From positions 124,001 to 188,000 of IMG/VR virus record IMGVR_UViG_3300045971_000344: a DNA stretch of 64,000 bases; one strand, 5' to 3'. A program made the translations under genes and the position numbers. The notes beneath the pieces were generated by a model. That model searched no databases and was not told the origin of the DNA. It saw nothing but the letters and a program-made list of their open reading frames with translations. Numbering within the stretch: the stretch's first letter is position 1; each line of letters begins with the position of its first letter. The stretch comes from a virus. Below are positions 42,101-50,621 of the stretch, one piece after another.

Positions 42101-43372
42101 ACCCAATAAAGTTGTGGCCTTGGTTGCCTTTGTTCCTATTATAGTATCTACTTCTGTCTTTGTGTAAGCATTAGTAATTCCATAACCTAATAACGTAGTT
42201 GCAGTATTGGACTTACCATTAAGTAAGCTATCTACTTCTGTCTTTGTATAGACATTAGTTGACGGCGCTAAGTTATTTAATAGTGTATCTACTTCTGTTT
42301 TTGTATATACGTTATCCGAAGGCGCTAAATTATCTAATATGGTATTTATTTCAGCCTTTGTATAAGCATTTGTTATGCCGTATCCAGCTATAGAGGATGC
42401 CTTTGTTGCCATATTAGGCATAGTATCCATAAGATACCTTGCGATATCTGTAACACTCTTTAAGTTAGGCCATAAACTAACTACGGGATTAGTTGTGTAT
42501 AACCCCGTACCATAAATATCTTGAAGTTTAAGGTCTATATCAGTCTTTTTATATACCTGAGATAACACTGTACTCATTGTTAGTCCAGATAATGTTGAGT
42601 TTACTGAACCAGGAACTACCTCAGTTGAAACAGATAATCCCTCCCCGATACTAAAAACTGTTGGCTGTGGGTCAAGTATAGTTGCGCCTACAGCTACCTC
42701 AAAGTTATTACCCTTACCGCCTCCCCCTATAGTATCCCCTGTTGCAGTTAATACATATCCTCGATAGTTTATTACATATCCACCGTTAGAGGATACCGCA
42801 GCAAATACTGGTTTATTAACTGCACCTATACGAGTAGGGACATCTTTAGTCATTTCACCAGGTACATTGCTAAGAAAATAGGTTGCACCATCAGTAAGAT
42901 TTGAGAGTCCGTCTAAGTAGCCTCCAGTTAATAACATAAAAGCATTTGGACCCTTAACCTCTGCAACTACTCCAATAACGTCTGCTTCTGTCTCAGAAGA
43001 AGACGAAGCTAAAGCATAACTGCCGGGAATTCTTCTTAACCAAGTACCAACTGAAAATCCATGATTTAGCTGCTCAATATCTATTGCATTTCCTGAACCT
43101 CCACCGATATTAAGCCAAGTGTTTGTCTGGATATCATACCGATACATCTTATTGCTCTCTGCAACAGTAGCAGTCCAACCTTCGAGGGGTACTGGGTAGG
43201 CAACTTGTAAGGCAGCCTCATCTGTAGTATTCATCCCTCGGGTTACTACTGGTTTCCAGATTATTTCTTTTGTTATTGCATCAGATATTTTAGCATCTAC
43301 TTCAACCTTGTTATAGTATAATCTTAACTTGTTCTTCAGAAAAGTCAGAACTACTGGTAAAGATACTCCCAT
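39152..43372 (-). CDS. Giant tail fibre / side fibre 2
   Basis: 1406 residues. It shares with the previous fibre the NHGFSVGTWLRRIPGSYALA module (near 110), the YTKTEVD/TTLLGYGIT repeats (about 334-470), a Gly-rich section and a SLPTSLQQGEPYIALDTKEL segment. The repeats contain two near-identical short units (NLAPSDNVYTKTEVDTLLN and NLAPSTNVYTKTEVDSLLN). The C-terminal about 100 residues differ and contain GSITLDCSLYNIFKTTLNAN and end WFGQIIGQNM. The pair probably arose by tandem duplication and then diverged at both ends. Confidence 0.75.
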   Translation of the reverse strand: MGVSLPVVLTFLKNKLRLYYNKVEVDAKISDAITKEIIWKPVVTRGMNTTDEAALQVAYPVPLEGWTATVAESNKMYRYDIQTNTWLNIGGGSGNAIDIEQLNHGFSVGTWLRRIPGSYALASSSSETEADVIGVVAEVKGPNAFMLLTGGYLDGLSNLTDGATYFLSNVPGEMTKDVPTRIGAVNKPVFAAVSSNGGYVINYRGYVLTATGDTIGGGGKGNNFEVAVGATILDPQPTVFSIGEGLSVSTEVVPGSVNSTLSGLTMSTVLSQVYKKTDIDLKLQDIYGTGLYTTNPVVSLWPNLKSVTDIARYLMDTMPNMATKASSIAGYGITNAYTKAEINTILDNLAPSDNVYTKTEVDTLLNNLAPSTNVYTKTEVDSLLNGKSNTATTLLGYGITNAYTKTEVDTIIGTKATKATTLLGYGITDAYTITQIDTNLATKASKSTTLAGYGITDTYTITQIDTKFLAKENSLGNPAIEGAILRSTTSGSRYWTEGKLGHTLQINGVSLTQRSNLNFIGGMQAYDDPVLTDTTTVAVDIPQNGTALWSTDADFNANGATFTSGLLVPAANNELSLAASSGVLVDEFVDTYLVDAAASHDVVVAGGVAKVGIGIDSGTGADGDFTIPAATTIVFSTGNATTGNTFSNSYTCTALGINYAIVTNVGTGITYAVGDELLIINVMGTSTYYSNVGNYEFVRVASVNTTLNKITFTTNKVRCYGNTAGSDANIGITRATNQIVFVQRVPNWNIVTLNASTSILDCSGFISTATSVLTGIICFRCKTLNNYGTIRALGRGYYSYLYGGVQSPGLGIAGTAQIGGAGNAGSGSGSHVGTGTGNNSTTPVYDVYNDLSKLYFGGSGGSDDYITRNTYGGVGGGIIAIFSDLANITGTLSAAGTAGGLNASSGNYTGSGAGGTILLAANTVNYGTNSITVAGAITGAIRFGGVGKVILTYQYKTGNPTINATATPFYNLVSSVASSGLLSSTNMLVGKTVTSIKSVLVNVTVIPIDGTLGIQFSTDGTTFYNVAGANGSTTALVYGNNTLDIEWFGWTTNNFYYRLYFTCATTTPEVSSVAVNFAPKVFSLTDQTWVSSPFSVASGVAIRPKTVISRWTTAAGNAQPKFQLIGSVTSNFSAPSYFPTQTTYYQGGSGNSIVSGTELNIETQVNAFFNYWKLVVVLNAGGNQLVSPSVQDFSFTYVSEVQKILDAASIYTLELKRGTKSSLPTSLQQGEPYIALDTKELYIGNGVSIAASKVSDIAVQTTTPTGIANLVWVNPTTKIIKFWNTQSLQWVEIYSTPTITTAPQVTVSITSGSITLDCSLYNIFKTTLNANITSILRTNVPSTRSYRMTLILVSDGTQRTINWGTIRWNNSAIPTPTASVNKIDIFEFLTYDGGTTWFGQIIGQNM

Positions 43373-43386
43373 ATTATACTCCTACA

Positions 43387-44508
43387 CTATACAATTAAAG
43401 ACCTAGAGGAAGTTTTAATCTCTATTATATTACTTGCACTATCATAAATATAATCTTCTGTTGTTTCTATCAGTTCTAGTTCAGAAATTGTTTTAACTAT
43501 ATCTCCTACTAGGTTATACTGATATTCTGTAGTTCTTTTTAGACTTCCTGGAAAAGTTTCTATAGACCCAACTATGTTTCCATTAGGATCATAGCTAAAA
43601 GTTGTATCTATCGGAGTTCCATCCAAGAATTGAAGATTATAATAGGTATTTGTAAAATTTAGTTTTGTCTGTGGAATAGCTAGTTGAATATTAGCCTCAA
43701 GAAAATAAATATTTCCCGATATTTGTGAAAGACCAGACCAGACTTTAAGGGCCACATAGACTGGAGTATCCGAAGGGTTGTTTAAAACATTTAGTAGACC
43801 TTTGGTCTGTATTATACTATTATTATCAGTATCTAGAACAGTTCTTGCCATAAGCGTAGTATTATCGCTATCGGATAAAGGTAATTCCAGAACAGTTAAT
43901 CTGGCTAAGTCTAATGACCAGGAAACAGTATCACCGGGAGTATTAGAAGACCACAGAACGTTTAACTTTAGACGACCTCCTATTGAAGGAACGACATTTA
44001 ATAAAATAGAGGTATAAGCAATAGGTACAGGCTTATCCAAAATCAAGGAATTTTCTGTAATAGCATTTACGGTATACTCTATTCCAGAGATACGTATTTT
44101 ATCCATTGAATAAATTTCTTCTATTGGATTATAGTCTAATAATACTTCATCTGAACCTGCAGTAGTATTAGCATACCCAGAGGATACAAAAGGTCTTATT
44201 TGTTTGGTATAATCTGAAAACTCAGATTGAGAAATATACCAGTAAACTTCCGTGTCTAACTGTTGTGGAGTAAAGACCAAGCAATCTAAATTAAGTTCAC
44301 TGTGTTTAGAAAGTTGAGGGTAGTCTGGATCAGAAAGGTTGATCCTATTTGTAGGCAGAAGGGAGATTTTGGTCCTTCCGTAAGCATTGAAAGAACCAAG
44401 ATAGGTGTCTAAAATTATTTTGTTCTCTCGCTCTTCAATTCCCCATGGACGCTCACCAATAAGAATATTCTTCAACCCTATATTTGGAGTCAAGTCGTAA
44501 TTTGCCAT
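43387..44508 (-). CDS. Structural protein with YD-repeat-like C-terminus
   Basis: 373 residues starting MANYDLTPNIGLKN. The body is beta-rich (TAGSDEVLLDYNPIEEIYS; NVLWSSNTPGDTVSWSLDLA). The last 90 residues hold three short repeats with a Y-x-Y-D/N-x-x-G/S-N/D-I-x-x-I pattern: FSYDPNGNIVGSIE, YQYNLVGDIVKTIS, YIYDSASNIIEIKT. These resemble RHS/YD beta-hairpin repeats. It lies between the lectin-like gene and the giant fibre genes; a decoration or linker role is likely. Confidence 0.5.
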   Translation of the reverse strand: MANYDLTPNIGLKNILIGERPWGIEERENKIILDTYLGSFNAYGRTKISLLPTNRINLSDPDYPQLSKHSELNLDCLVFTPQQLDTEVYWYISQSEFSDYTKQIRPFVSSGYANTTAGSDEVLLDYNPIEEIYSMDKIRISGIEYTVNAITENSLILDKPVPIAYTSILLNVVPSIGGRLKLNVLWSSNTPGDTVSWSLDLARLTVLELPLSDSDNTTLMARTVLDTDNNSIIQTKGLLNVLNNPSDTPVYVALKVWSGLSQISGNIYFLEANIQLAIPQTKLNFTNTYYNLQFLDGTPIDTTFSYDPNGNIVGSIETFPGSLKRTTEYQYNLVGDIVKTISELELIETTEDYIYDSASNIIEIKTSSRSLIV

Positions 44509-44512
44509 AATA

Positions 44513-46786
44513 TTAAGGTCCTTTATACGGTCTACACGTTATTACTATTTTCTTACAAGGAATTCTATTGTAAGTTGCTACTTCCTTTTTATTAGGTTTA
44601 GTAAACTTTATAATCTTTGCTCTAACCGTAGGATCAAAACCTGACAGTATAGTTACGTTTATTTTGGTGGGGTCTAATAGCTTCAAACCTAGTAGACGCA
44701 TTTGTTTTCTACTATCTGTATTTATAGATAAGGTACTAGAAATAAAAGTATTTCTAGATAAGGATCCTTGTTTTTTATTTGATAGAATAGTTTGTCTAAG
44801 GGTATCAGGTATTCTATTACCAAGGATAAACCTATGACGTACTTCGTTATAAGGGTTGCCAAGGATAAATCTATGTCTAGATTCGGCTAAAGGTAAAACA
44901 GGAACAATACGGTGTCTTGAAATACCATATACAGAGTCTAACAGACTCCAGAATACCTGCATTTCTTTTCTTTCCCTAACTTCATAGTTATCCCAAGATA
45001 CTACTATCTCTTTCTTCTCTTTAGTATTAGAGGACAGCCAATCTACTACTATCTCTTTCTTCTCTTTAGTATTAGAGGACAGCCAATCTACTACTATATC
45101 TTTTTTCGCACTAACCTCATAATTTATCCAATCCGTTATTTTTTCTTTGTCACCTTGAGCAATAAAGCTTTCCCAATTAAAAATTGTTAGCTGTTTATCA
45201 AGGGTAAGAGTATTCCAAGAGGTTTCAGCAATGTCCTTATTAAAGATAAAAGGTATATCCCAAAATTGGTCAGTAAGCTTTTTATCTACTAAGTAAGAGG
45301 TCCAAATTCTATCTGAGACATGCTTATTTATAATTATGTTGTCGTTCCATGTAGTATCTAAGGTTTTATGCTTATTTAATATTGGATAGCTATCCCAATA
45401 TCTAATAGACATTATTTTACTAAAAAGAGGCCTATCTATATAGTTATATTCTACAGCTTTATTTTTACCACTTATTGGAAAATTGATCCAAGTATTTACT
45501 GCTGCCGGGTGTAAACCGTAGTTAATACTAGGGACATAGATATTAGGTGAAACAGTGTGGTACCCAGTTAAACTAGTACTACAACAACTAGAAGTAGTTA
45601 TTGTCTTACTTAGCAATATATGTTCTTTAAAGATCAAACTTTGAGAAAATATACTATTATTAGTTTGGACCATAAAGTCCACGAGATTCATAGCCACATC
45701 TGTAGTTGGATTAGAGCTATAGTTATTTTCAAAGGCGCTTATTACAGAGCTGTTAATCATAGGTGTATAAGTTATATCTGAATATTTAGATAACTGGTAT
45801 ATTGTAGAACAAAAAGTATCTGATATTTTAGGTATAGGATAAATATTTGAGCAATATACAATAGGTTTTGTAAGATACCTAGAATGAGTTATAACAGAGT
45901 AACTAAAAGAAGAAGAACTTTTGCTAAAGGTCTGTACAGTAAACGGTATCTCGTTCTTTACTAAGCTAGTAGAAACTACATCTATAAACTTAGTACTATC
46001 CGGAGCTAAATTACTTTCACAGCCTAGCGTGGCTGAACAACTATACTCAACACCATTTTTGTTCTCTATGAACTTTATAACACCTAAGGTCTCTGCAAGT
46101 TTATAGTTACAGTGTAGATACTTTTGCATAAAGATTGAAGCATGAGATAAGTCTGATAAAAATAGAGCTTCATCATAAAAATTTACTTGATCTAAAAATC
46201 CAATAAAATATCCTACCTTAGGAAGTCCAAAAAAGCAAGATGCAGTAATGGTCTTAATAGGAGCCGTAATAGCTATATTGCTTAAAGTAACCATGTCATA
46301 AATAGAATCTAGTACTATATATAAAGTACGGTCTTTACAAGTAATTAATAGCCTATGCCATTTATTGATCTTTATGTTGGATATTATTGTAACTACCTCT
46401 GGATATTCAGTACCGTTACCTACAAGCAATACTAAGTCACAATCAGTAGGAACTGAACCGTAATCATGTAATCCATAATAACCTTGACCATAAGGTTCTC
46501 CTGCAAGTAAGCCCACACCTATACCTGTAAGTATATCTCCCCAAAAAGCTAAGGGACATAATCCTATATTATCTCTAAGAGCAAAAAAGTAAAGGTCTAT
46601 TGTGAAGTCCTGAATAAATGAAGGTGTACTATTACACCAAAGAGTTTGTTTATATATAGAATACGTACTATAGCCTTTTACTGATCTTGTAGAGAACAAT
46701 GGATTGACTAAACTATTAAAGACATTATCGTAAGTAGAGTCATCCTTTAAATTGTTATCCAGTGCAAGACTTAGTACGAGTGACAT
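44513..46786 (-). CDS. Lectin-like virion protein with short tandem repeats
   Basis: 757 residues from an ATG at 46786 whose codon overlaps the upstream stop (TAATG). Residues about 1-230 resemble a concanavalin/LamG jelly roll (DFTIDLYFFALRDN; NKWHRLLITCKDRTLYIVLD; GFLDQVNFYDEALF). From about 440 on there are degenerate 15-residue units with Trp-x-x-x-x-x-x-x-K-x-x-x. They include two exact copies of a 45-base unit, and later three RHRFILGN-type units. The lectin fold suggests sugar binding on the tail surface. Confidence 0.6.
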   Translation of the reverse strand: MSLVLSLALDNNLKDDSTYDNVFNSLVNPLFSTRSVKGYSTYSIYKQTLWCNSTPSFIQDFTIDLYFFALRDNIGLCPLAFWGDILTGIGVGLLAGEPYGQGYYGLHDYGSVPTDCDLVLLVGNGTEYPEVVTIISNIKINKWHRLLITCKDRTLYIVLDSIYDMVTLSNIAITAPIKTITASCFFGLPKVGYFIGFLDQVNFYDEALFLSDLSHASIFMQKYLHCNYKLAETLGVIKFIENKNGVEYSCSATLGCESNLAPDSTKFIDVVSTSLVKNEIPFTVQTFSKSSSSFSYSVITHSRYLTKPIVYCSNIYPIPKISDTFCSTIYQLSKYSDITYTPMINSSVISAFENNYSSNPTTDVAMNLVDFMVQTNNSIFSQSLIFKEHILLSKTITTSSCCSTSLTGYHTVSPNIYVPSINYGLHPAAVNTWINFPISGKNKAVEYNYIDRPLFSKIMSIRYWDSYPILNKHKTLDTTWNDNIIINKHVSDRIWTSYLVDKKLTDQFWDIPFIFNKDIAETSWNTLTLDKQLTIFNWESFIAQGDKEKITDWINYEVSAKKDIVVDWLSSNTKEKKEIVVDWLSSNTKEKKEIVVSWDNYEVRERKEMQVFWSLLDSVYGISRHRIVPVLPLAESRHRFILGNPYNEVRHRFILGNRIPDTLRQTILSNKKQGSLSRNTFISSTLSINTDSRKQMRLLGLKLLDPTKINVTILSGFDPTVRAKIIKFTKPNKKEVATYNRIPCKKIVITCRPYKGP
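44999..45088. repeat. Exact tandem duplication of a 45-base unit
   Basis: A 45-base unit occurs twice head to tail at 44999-45043 and 45044-45088, followed by a diverged partial third copy. It encodes the 15-residue unit EIVVDWLSSNTKEKK inside the lectin-like protein. Identity at the DNA level means a recent duplication or ongoing slippage. Confidence 0.9.
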
Positions 46787-48063
46787 TACGCTATTCCACC
46801 ATCGTCCGATAAGATAAGGCACCGAACGCCTTCACTGTCGTTTATGTTAGCATTACCGCCTCGGTAAGTTCTATAAGTCAACTGCGAACTTACCGTTCCT
46901 ACTACCGAAATAGTAACGTCCAGATTGTTTGCGATAGTTGTAAGGGTCTCAAATTGACCTTCTAGTGAATGAACAAAAAATGTACCAGCAGCATCTGAAG
47001 TTGTCCAGTCTCCGCTTTCTAAAACTATCTTTAATATAATTGCGCGGGCCCCATTAGACCCAGTAATTACATCTCCAAGTAATGGAGCAATAGACCCACC
47101 TGTAAACTTAATTGTTCCTTGCTTATAGACATTTACTACAGCGTCATTTCCAGAAGCTAGAACACCCGCAGAAGTATAGGCGATTAAATCCATTTCTTCA
47201 TTATACAAATGTCGATGTGTATTAAACCCTGATGGAAAGATAATATAGTATTTAGAGGTATCAGTAAGTACAATCTGCTTCTCTATGTTTATTACCTGCC
47301 CATTGTACTCCGTATACTTAGAAGTAATCCAAGAAAGAGTAGGTGCGATAATTTGTGATTCCCTAACAATTATTTTCCATGCTGTCTTAGTACTATCCAT
47401 GCTATAAAGGGCTACAACAGGGGAGTTATTCTTAACGTAGGTCTCACCACTAATTGGATCAACAAGTCGTTGTACGCATACCCAGCTAAAATTTCTAGAC
47501 GTAGGAAAAGTAATAATTGGATCAAATGGTACGCCATCCGCTAAAGGCACGGGATAAGGTCTTTCTGGTACAGGTGTTAAGACAGATACACCTTGCCAAA
47601 ATTCTACTGAAAAGCCCCTATTTGCCACGCATAACCTATAAGAATAGGGAGTGGCTGGACTAATAAAGGTATCTGGTGTTACACCTACGTCCCCAGTATT
47701 TGCATGACCTATTAATCCACAAATATCTTTATTAATAGCGGTACTATTTGCAGGTATCAGCACTCCGTTTGGAAATGTAGCAAGTTGTCCATCGTCTTTT
47801 ATCTGTAGATGCGTAGCAGCCACGAGCTGACCACCACTAACCGTTCCGTCAATACAAATTCTCCAGGGTTGAGTGTTTGCTAAAGGATCTACTACAGTAG
47901 TAGCATTAAGTACAGCCTTTGTTGCCACTATAGACCCAGGTAAATCAGTTATTGCACCGTTATTAACCCAGACTAACTCAAAACCTGAGTCTACAAAGTC
48001 CGAAATTAACTGTGAGTACAAAACGTCTTTATCAATGTAACCAAACCGCTCTATCAATTTCAT
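46786..48063 (-). CDS. Structural paralogue 1 of 3
   Basis: 425 residues; strong AGGGAGGA site. It shares with the next two genes a start of the type ERFGYIDKDVLYSQLISDFV (helix), an IVATKAVLNATTVVDPLA-to-QPWRICID core, a W-V-C-V-QRLVDPISGETYVKNNSPV block, an IIVRESQIIAPT strand and a terminal HRHLYNEEMDLIAYTSAGVLAS followed by EGVRCLILSDDGGIA. No known domain is recognised. The block probably forms a repeated disc or collar in the baseplate or tail tip. An extra about 60-residue insertion (GGSIAPLLGDVITGSNGARA) is unique to this copy. Confidence 0.65.
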   Translation of the reverse strand: MKLIERFGYIDKDVLYSQLISDFVDSGFELVWVNNGAITDLPGSIVATKAVLNATTVVDPLANTQPWRICIDGTVSGGQLVAATHLQIKDDGQLATFPNGVLIPANSTAINKDICGLIGHANTGDVGVTPDTFISPATPYSYRLCVANRGFSVEFWQGVSVLTPVPERPYPVPLADGVPFDPIITFPTSRNFSWVCVQRLVDPISGETYVKNNSPVVALYSMDSTKTAWKIIVRESQIIAPTLSWITSKYTEYNGQVINIEKQIVLTDTSKYYIIFPSGFNTHRHLYNEEMDLIAYTSAGVLASGNDAVVNVYKQGTIKFTGGSIAPLLGDVITGSNGARAIILKIVLESGDWTTSDAAGTFFVHSLEGQFETLTTIANNLDVTISVVGTVSSQLTYRTYRGGNANINDSEGVRCLILSDDGGIA

Positions 48064-48067
48064 GATC

Positions 48068-50569
48068 TTAAATTCCTCCCTTATCAGTAAGTAACAGAAG
48101 CCGCATACCTTCTTGATATCCTATTGTAGCATTCTGGGCGGTATAGGTCCGCATTATTTTATTTCCAAGTTCATCTCGCTCATCATGAAGATTAACCTTA
48201 GCAACATTTTGTGAAGCCAATAATAAGGCCGAGCAAAATGCAATCATATCCGGACGTTTATTATGCCACAAATGTCTATTGGTTGTTAGACCATCTGGAA
48301 TGGTTATAATATAAGATCCATCTTCAGCAATAGATATTTGCTTATGTGCGTTAAACCCAGCACCAACGTATTCAGAGAATTTTTGAATTTCTTTAGGAGC
48401 ACTAGGAGCCATAACGTCAGATTCACGAACAACTATTTGATAAATCTTTGTCATTCCTTCTTTAAAATAACGTGTAAATTTATCCGCAAGCTCTCCAACT
48501 TTATAAATATAGTTACGTTCTATCTGACTGAATATACAAAATACTGGGCTCTTTCTATCCAATAATAATTCACCAGTTACTGCGTCTACGAGTCTTTGTA
48601 CTGCAAAGAATCTACCATTTGACCCAATGGGGTGTGCCTCGTTATTAATGGACACGGCAATTCCGTGATCTGAAACACACACCTGATAGCTATTGGGGAC
48701 TCCAGGGTTTATTTCAAGTTGAGATATAATTGGAGAAATCTCTCCAATGGCAATCTGCCCTAAGAATCCACCATCAGAAAATCTTGGAGTAGTTGTACCA
48801 CCCAAAGTATCTTTAAAAGTTTCAAATTTATTCTCAGCATTTAACAATTGACCTACATTTATTTTTTGTTTAGTCTGGTCACCAGATTGTAAATAAGCCA
48901 GAAATTCATTTAGGTTGGTCTCATAGTATCGCTTATAATAGTCCTCATACTTTGCAAGTGGAAAACTTGGATAGTACAATACTTCACCGGTATCTAATAA
49001 CTGATATGGAGTTCCAACAACTATTCTACCATACTCCAAGATTGTTTCTAAGGAATTATTCAATGTAGTATCAGCCAGTTCAACATGAGAATTAAATTTA
49101 AGTTCATAAGCGCTATCAATATGGATCCTCCAGGGTTGAGTATCCCATAAAGGGTCAATTAACTTAGAAGCTTCAAAAGTCCATTTAGTGCCGAATAATC
49201 TTGAGGCAATTGAAAATCTAGTATTTACGCTGTTACGATCTCCAATAAGGATTGCCCCAGCTACATGAGTATCTTTATTTAAAGGTCTATAGTAATAGTC
49301 TACAAAGAGCGTACTTCCTGTGACTGGAACATAATCTGCGTCAAATACTATTTTTGCAGTACCAGAAGGGTTAAGGGTAGCAACATACATAGTACCTTCT
49401 TCCTGTACCGTTGTAGTTGTACCGTCTACTCCTGTTACTCTAACTACAATTGTAGAAGTATCTTCTATTTTTAGATTTTTTGGATTAGTAAAAAAGGTAT
49501 CGTTATAGCCATCCTTAGGACCTACAAGTGATTTTTTAACGTATTTGTTAATCATATGACTTTCTATATTTAGAATAGTCGAATAGTATCTTGGGTTAGT
49601 AGTAGACCAAGGTTGTGCTGGGTCTAAAAGAGACGATCCAGTACCATTAGTAATAGCAAAGATAAATACATCTAAGACTGTGCCAGTTAGACCCGAAACG
49701 TTTGTTAAATTATAAGTACAGGTTATTTTACCGGAGGAGTTTACCACAGAGGTAGTAGTAGGGGCAGGTAAAGTTAAAACTTTATTGACCGTTGCATACC
49801 CAGGATTCCAATAAGTAAGTTGTATATCTACTACGTTATCAATAATATTTATAAAACTACCGCCGTTACTATTATAAGAAAGAAATGACTCAAATTTTGT
49901 TATGGTTAATATCTTAGTTTGAACGTCATAGGTAATATCCGGAAGAAACCTAGATTTACCCATAATATTTATACCAAATAAGTTATGATTACCGTCTACA
50001 GTATAATCCGCGGTAATGTTAAATGTACTCTTTGGTATATTATTTGGGTCAATAGTAAACTGTGCCCTTTTTGAACTGTTTAAAATAACAGTATATTTTT
50101 CTTGTGGTACAACAATGTCATTTATGTATAAAACTATTGAAGCTAAATTTACAGAGGCATCTGAGGAAGTAAAGACCGTAGGTACGCTTTTAACCTTACC
50201 AACTAAAGGTTCGTTTTCCACAAGTACTGGGTCCATCATAAAATCAAAGTCAACAAAAAGTTGTGCCGATAACGCCGGTTGTACTGATAATATCGCTAAG
50301 ATTTCTTGTGAGAACACAATAACGCCAATACTATTTGTCTCAAAAGTAGGGTTATCTAATGTCCAATTTTCTGATCCAGTTAAACTGTCTATACGAGGTA
50401 TTTCTACTGTACCATAATAGACTTTAACTGTATCAAGGATTATAGATATATCTGCAGGTGGAAGATCCGAAGCAATAAGTGTCATTCCGCCATCGTATAA
50501 ATCTTGTGCTATCGCCTTAAACAGCTTTTGTGGATCGGTAAACCCATGTTTCAGTGCAGTAAAACCCAT
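48068..50569 (-). CDS. Structural paralogue 2 of 3 (largest)
   Basis: 833 residues. The N-terminal KHGFTDPQKLFKAIAQDLYD matches the other two paralogues. Inserted after it is an about 400-residue beta-rich region with two copies of a PQEKYTVILNSSKRAQFTID / TMYVATLNPSGTAKIVFDAD module (I-x-x-x-x-x-Y-x-x-x-x). The C-terminal 380 residues return to the shared core: QPWRIHIDSAYEL, FFAVQRLVDAVTGELLLDRKS, IYQIVVRESDVMAP, TNRHLWHNKRPDMIAFCSA and EGMRLLLLTDKGGI. A virion role is inferred from its position. Confidence 0.65.
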   Translation of the reverse strand: MGFTALKHGFTDPQKLFKAIAQDLYDGGMTLIASDLPPADISIILDTVKVYYGTVEIPRIDSLTGSENWTLDNPTFETNSIGVIVFSQEILAILSVQPALSAQLFVDFDFMMDPVLVENEPLVGKVKSVPTVFTSSDASVNLASIVLYINDIVVPQEKYTVILNSSKRAQFTIDPNNIPKSTFNITADYTVDGNHNLFGINIMGKSRFLPDITYDVQTKILTITKFESFLSYNSNGGSFINIIDNVVDIQLTYWNPGYATVNKVLTLPAPTTTSVVNSSGKITCTYNLTNVSGLTGTVLDVFIFAITNGTGSSLLDPAQPWSTTNPRYYSTILNIESHMINKYVKKSLVGPKDGYNDTFFTNPKNLKIEDTSTIVVRVTGVDGTTTTVQEEGTMYVATLNPSGTAKIVFDADYVPVTGSTLFVDYYYRPLNKDTHVAGAILIGDRNSVNTRFSIASRLFGTKWTFEASKLIDPLWDTQPWRIHIDSAYELKFNSHVELADTTLNNSLETILEYGRIVVGTPYQLLDTGEVLYYPSFPLAKYEDYYKRYYETNLNEFLAYLQSGDQTKQKINVGQLLNAENKFETFKDTLGGTTTPRFSDGGFLGQIAIGEISPIISQLEINPGVPNSYQVCVSDHGIAVSINNEAHPIGSNGRFFAVQRLVDAVTGELLLDRKSPVFCIFSQIERNYIYKVGELADKFTRYFKEGMTKIYQIVVRESDVMAPSAPKEIQKFSEYVGAGFNAHKQISIAEDGSYIITIPDGLTTNRHLWHNKRPDMIAFCSALLLASQNVAKVNLHDERDELGNKIMRTYTAQNATIGYQEGMRLLLLTDKGGI

Positions 50570-50599
50570 AGGAGTTTCTCCTTAATGTGTTGTGTATCA

Positions 50600-50611
50600 T
50601 ATATAAATTAT
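50600..50611 (-). promoter_or_regulatory. Second copy of the AT-rich motif, possible promoter
   Basis: TATATAAATTAT (plus-strand reading) is identical to the motif at 1651-1662. It lies in a 52-base gap about 30 bases before the start of a minus-strand structural gene. This is one of the wider gaps in the structural block, so an internal promoter here is plausible. Confidence 0.3.
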
Positions 50612-50621
50612 GATTATTAAT

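Noticed and set aside
37800-42400. Repeated blocks that could look like a CRISPR or repeat array
   Set aside because: They are protein-coding YTKTE/GYGIT repeats in the giant fibres, with degenerate DNA and no spacer structure.
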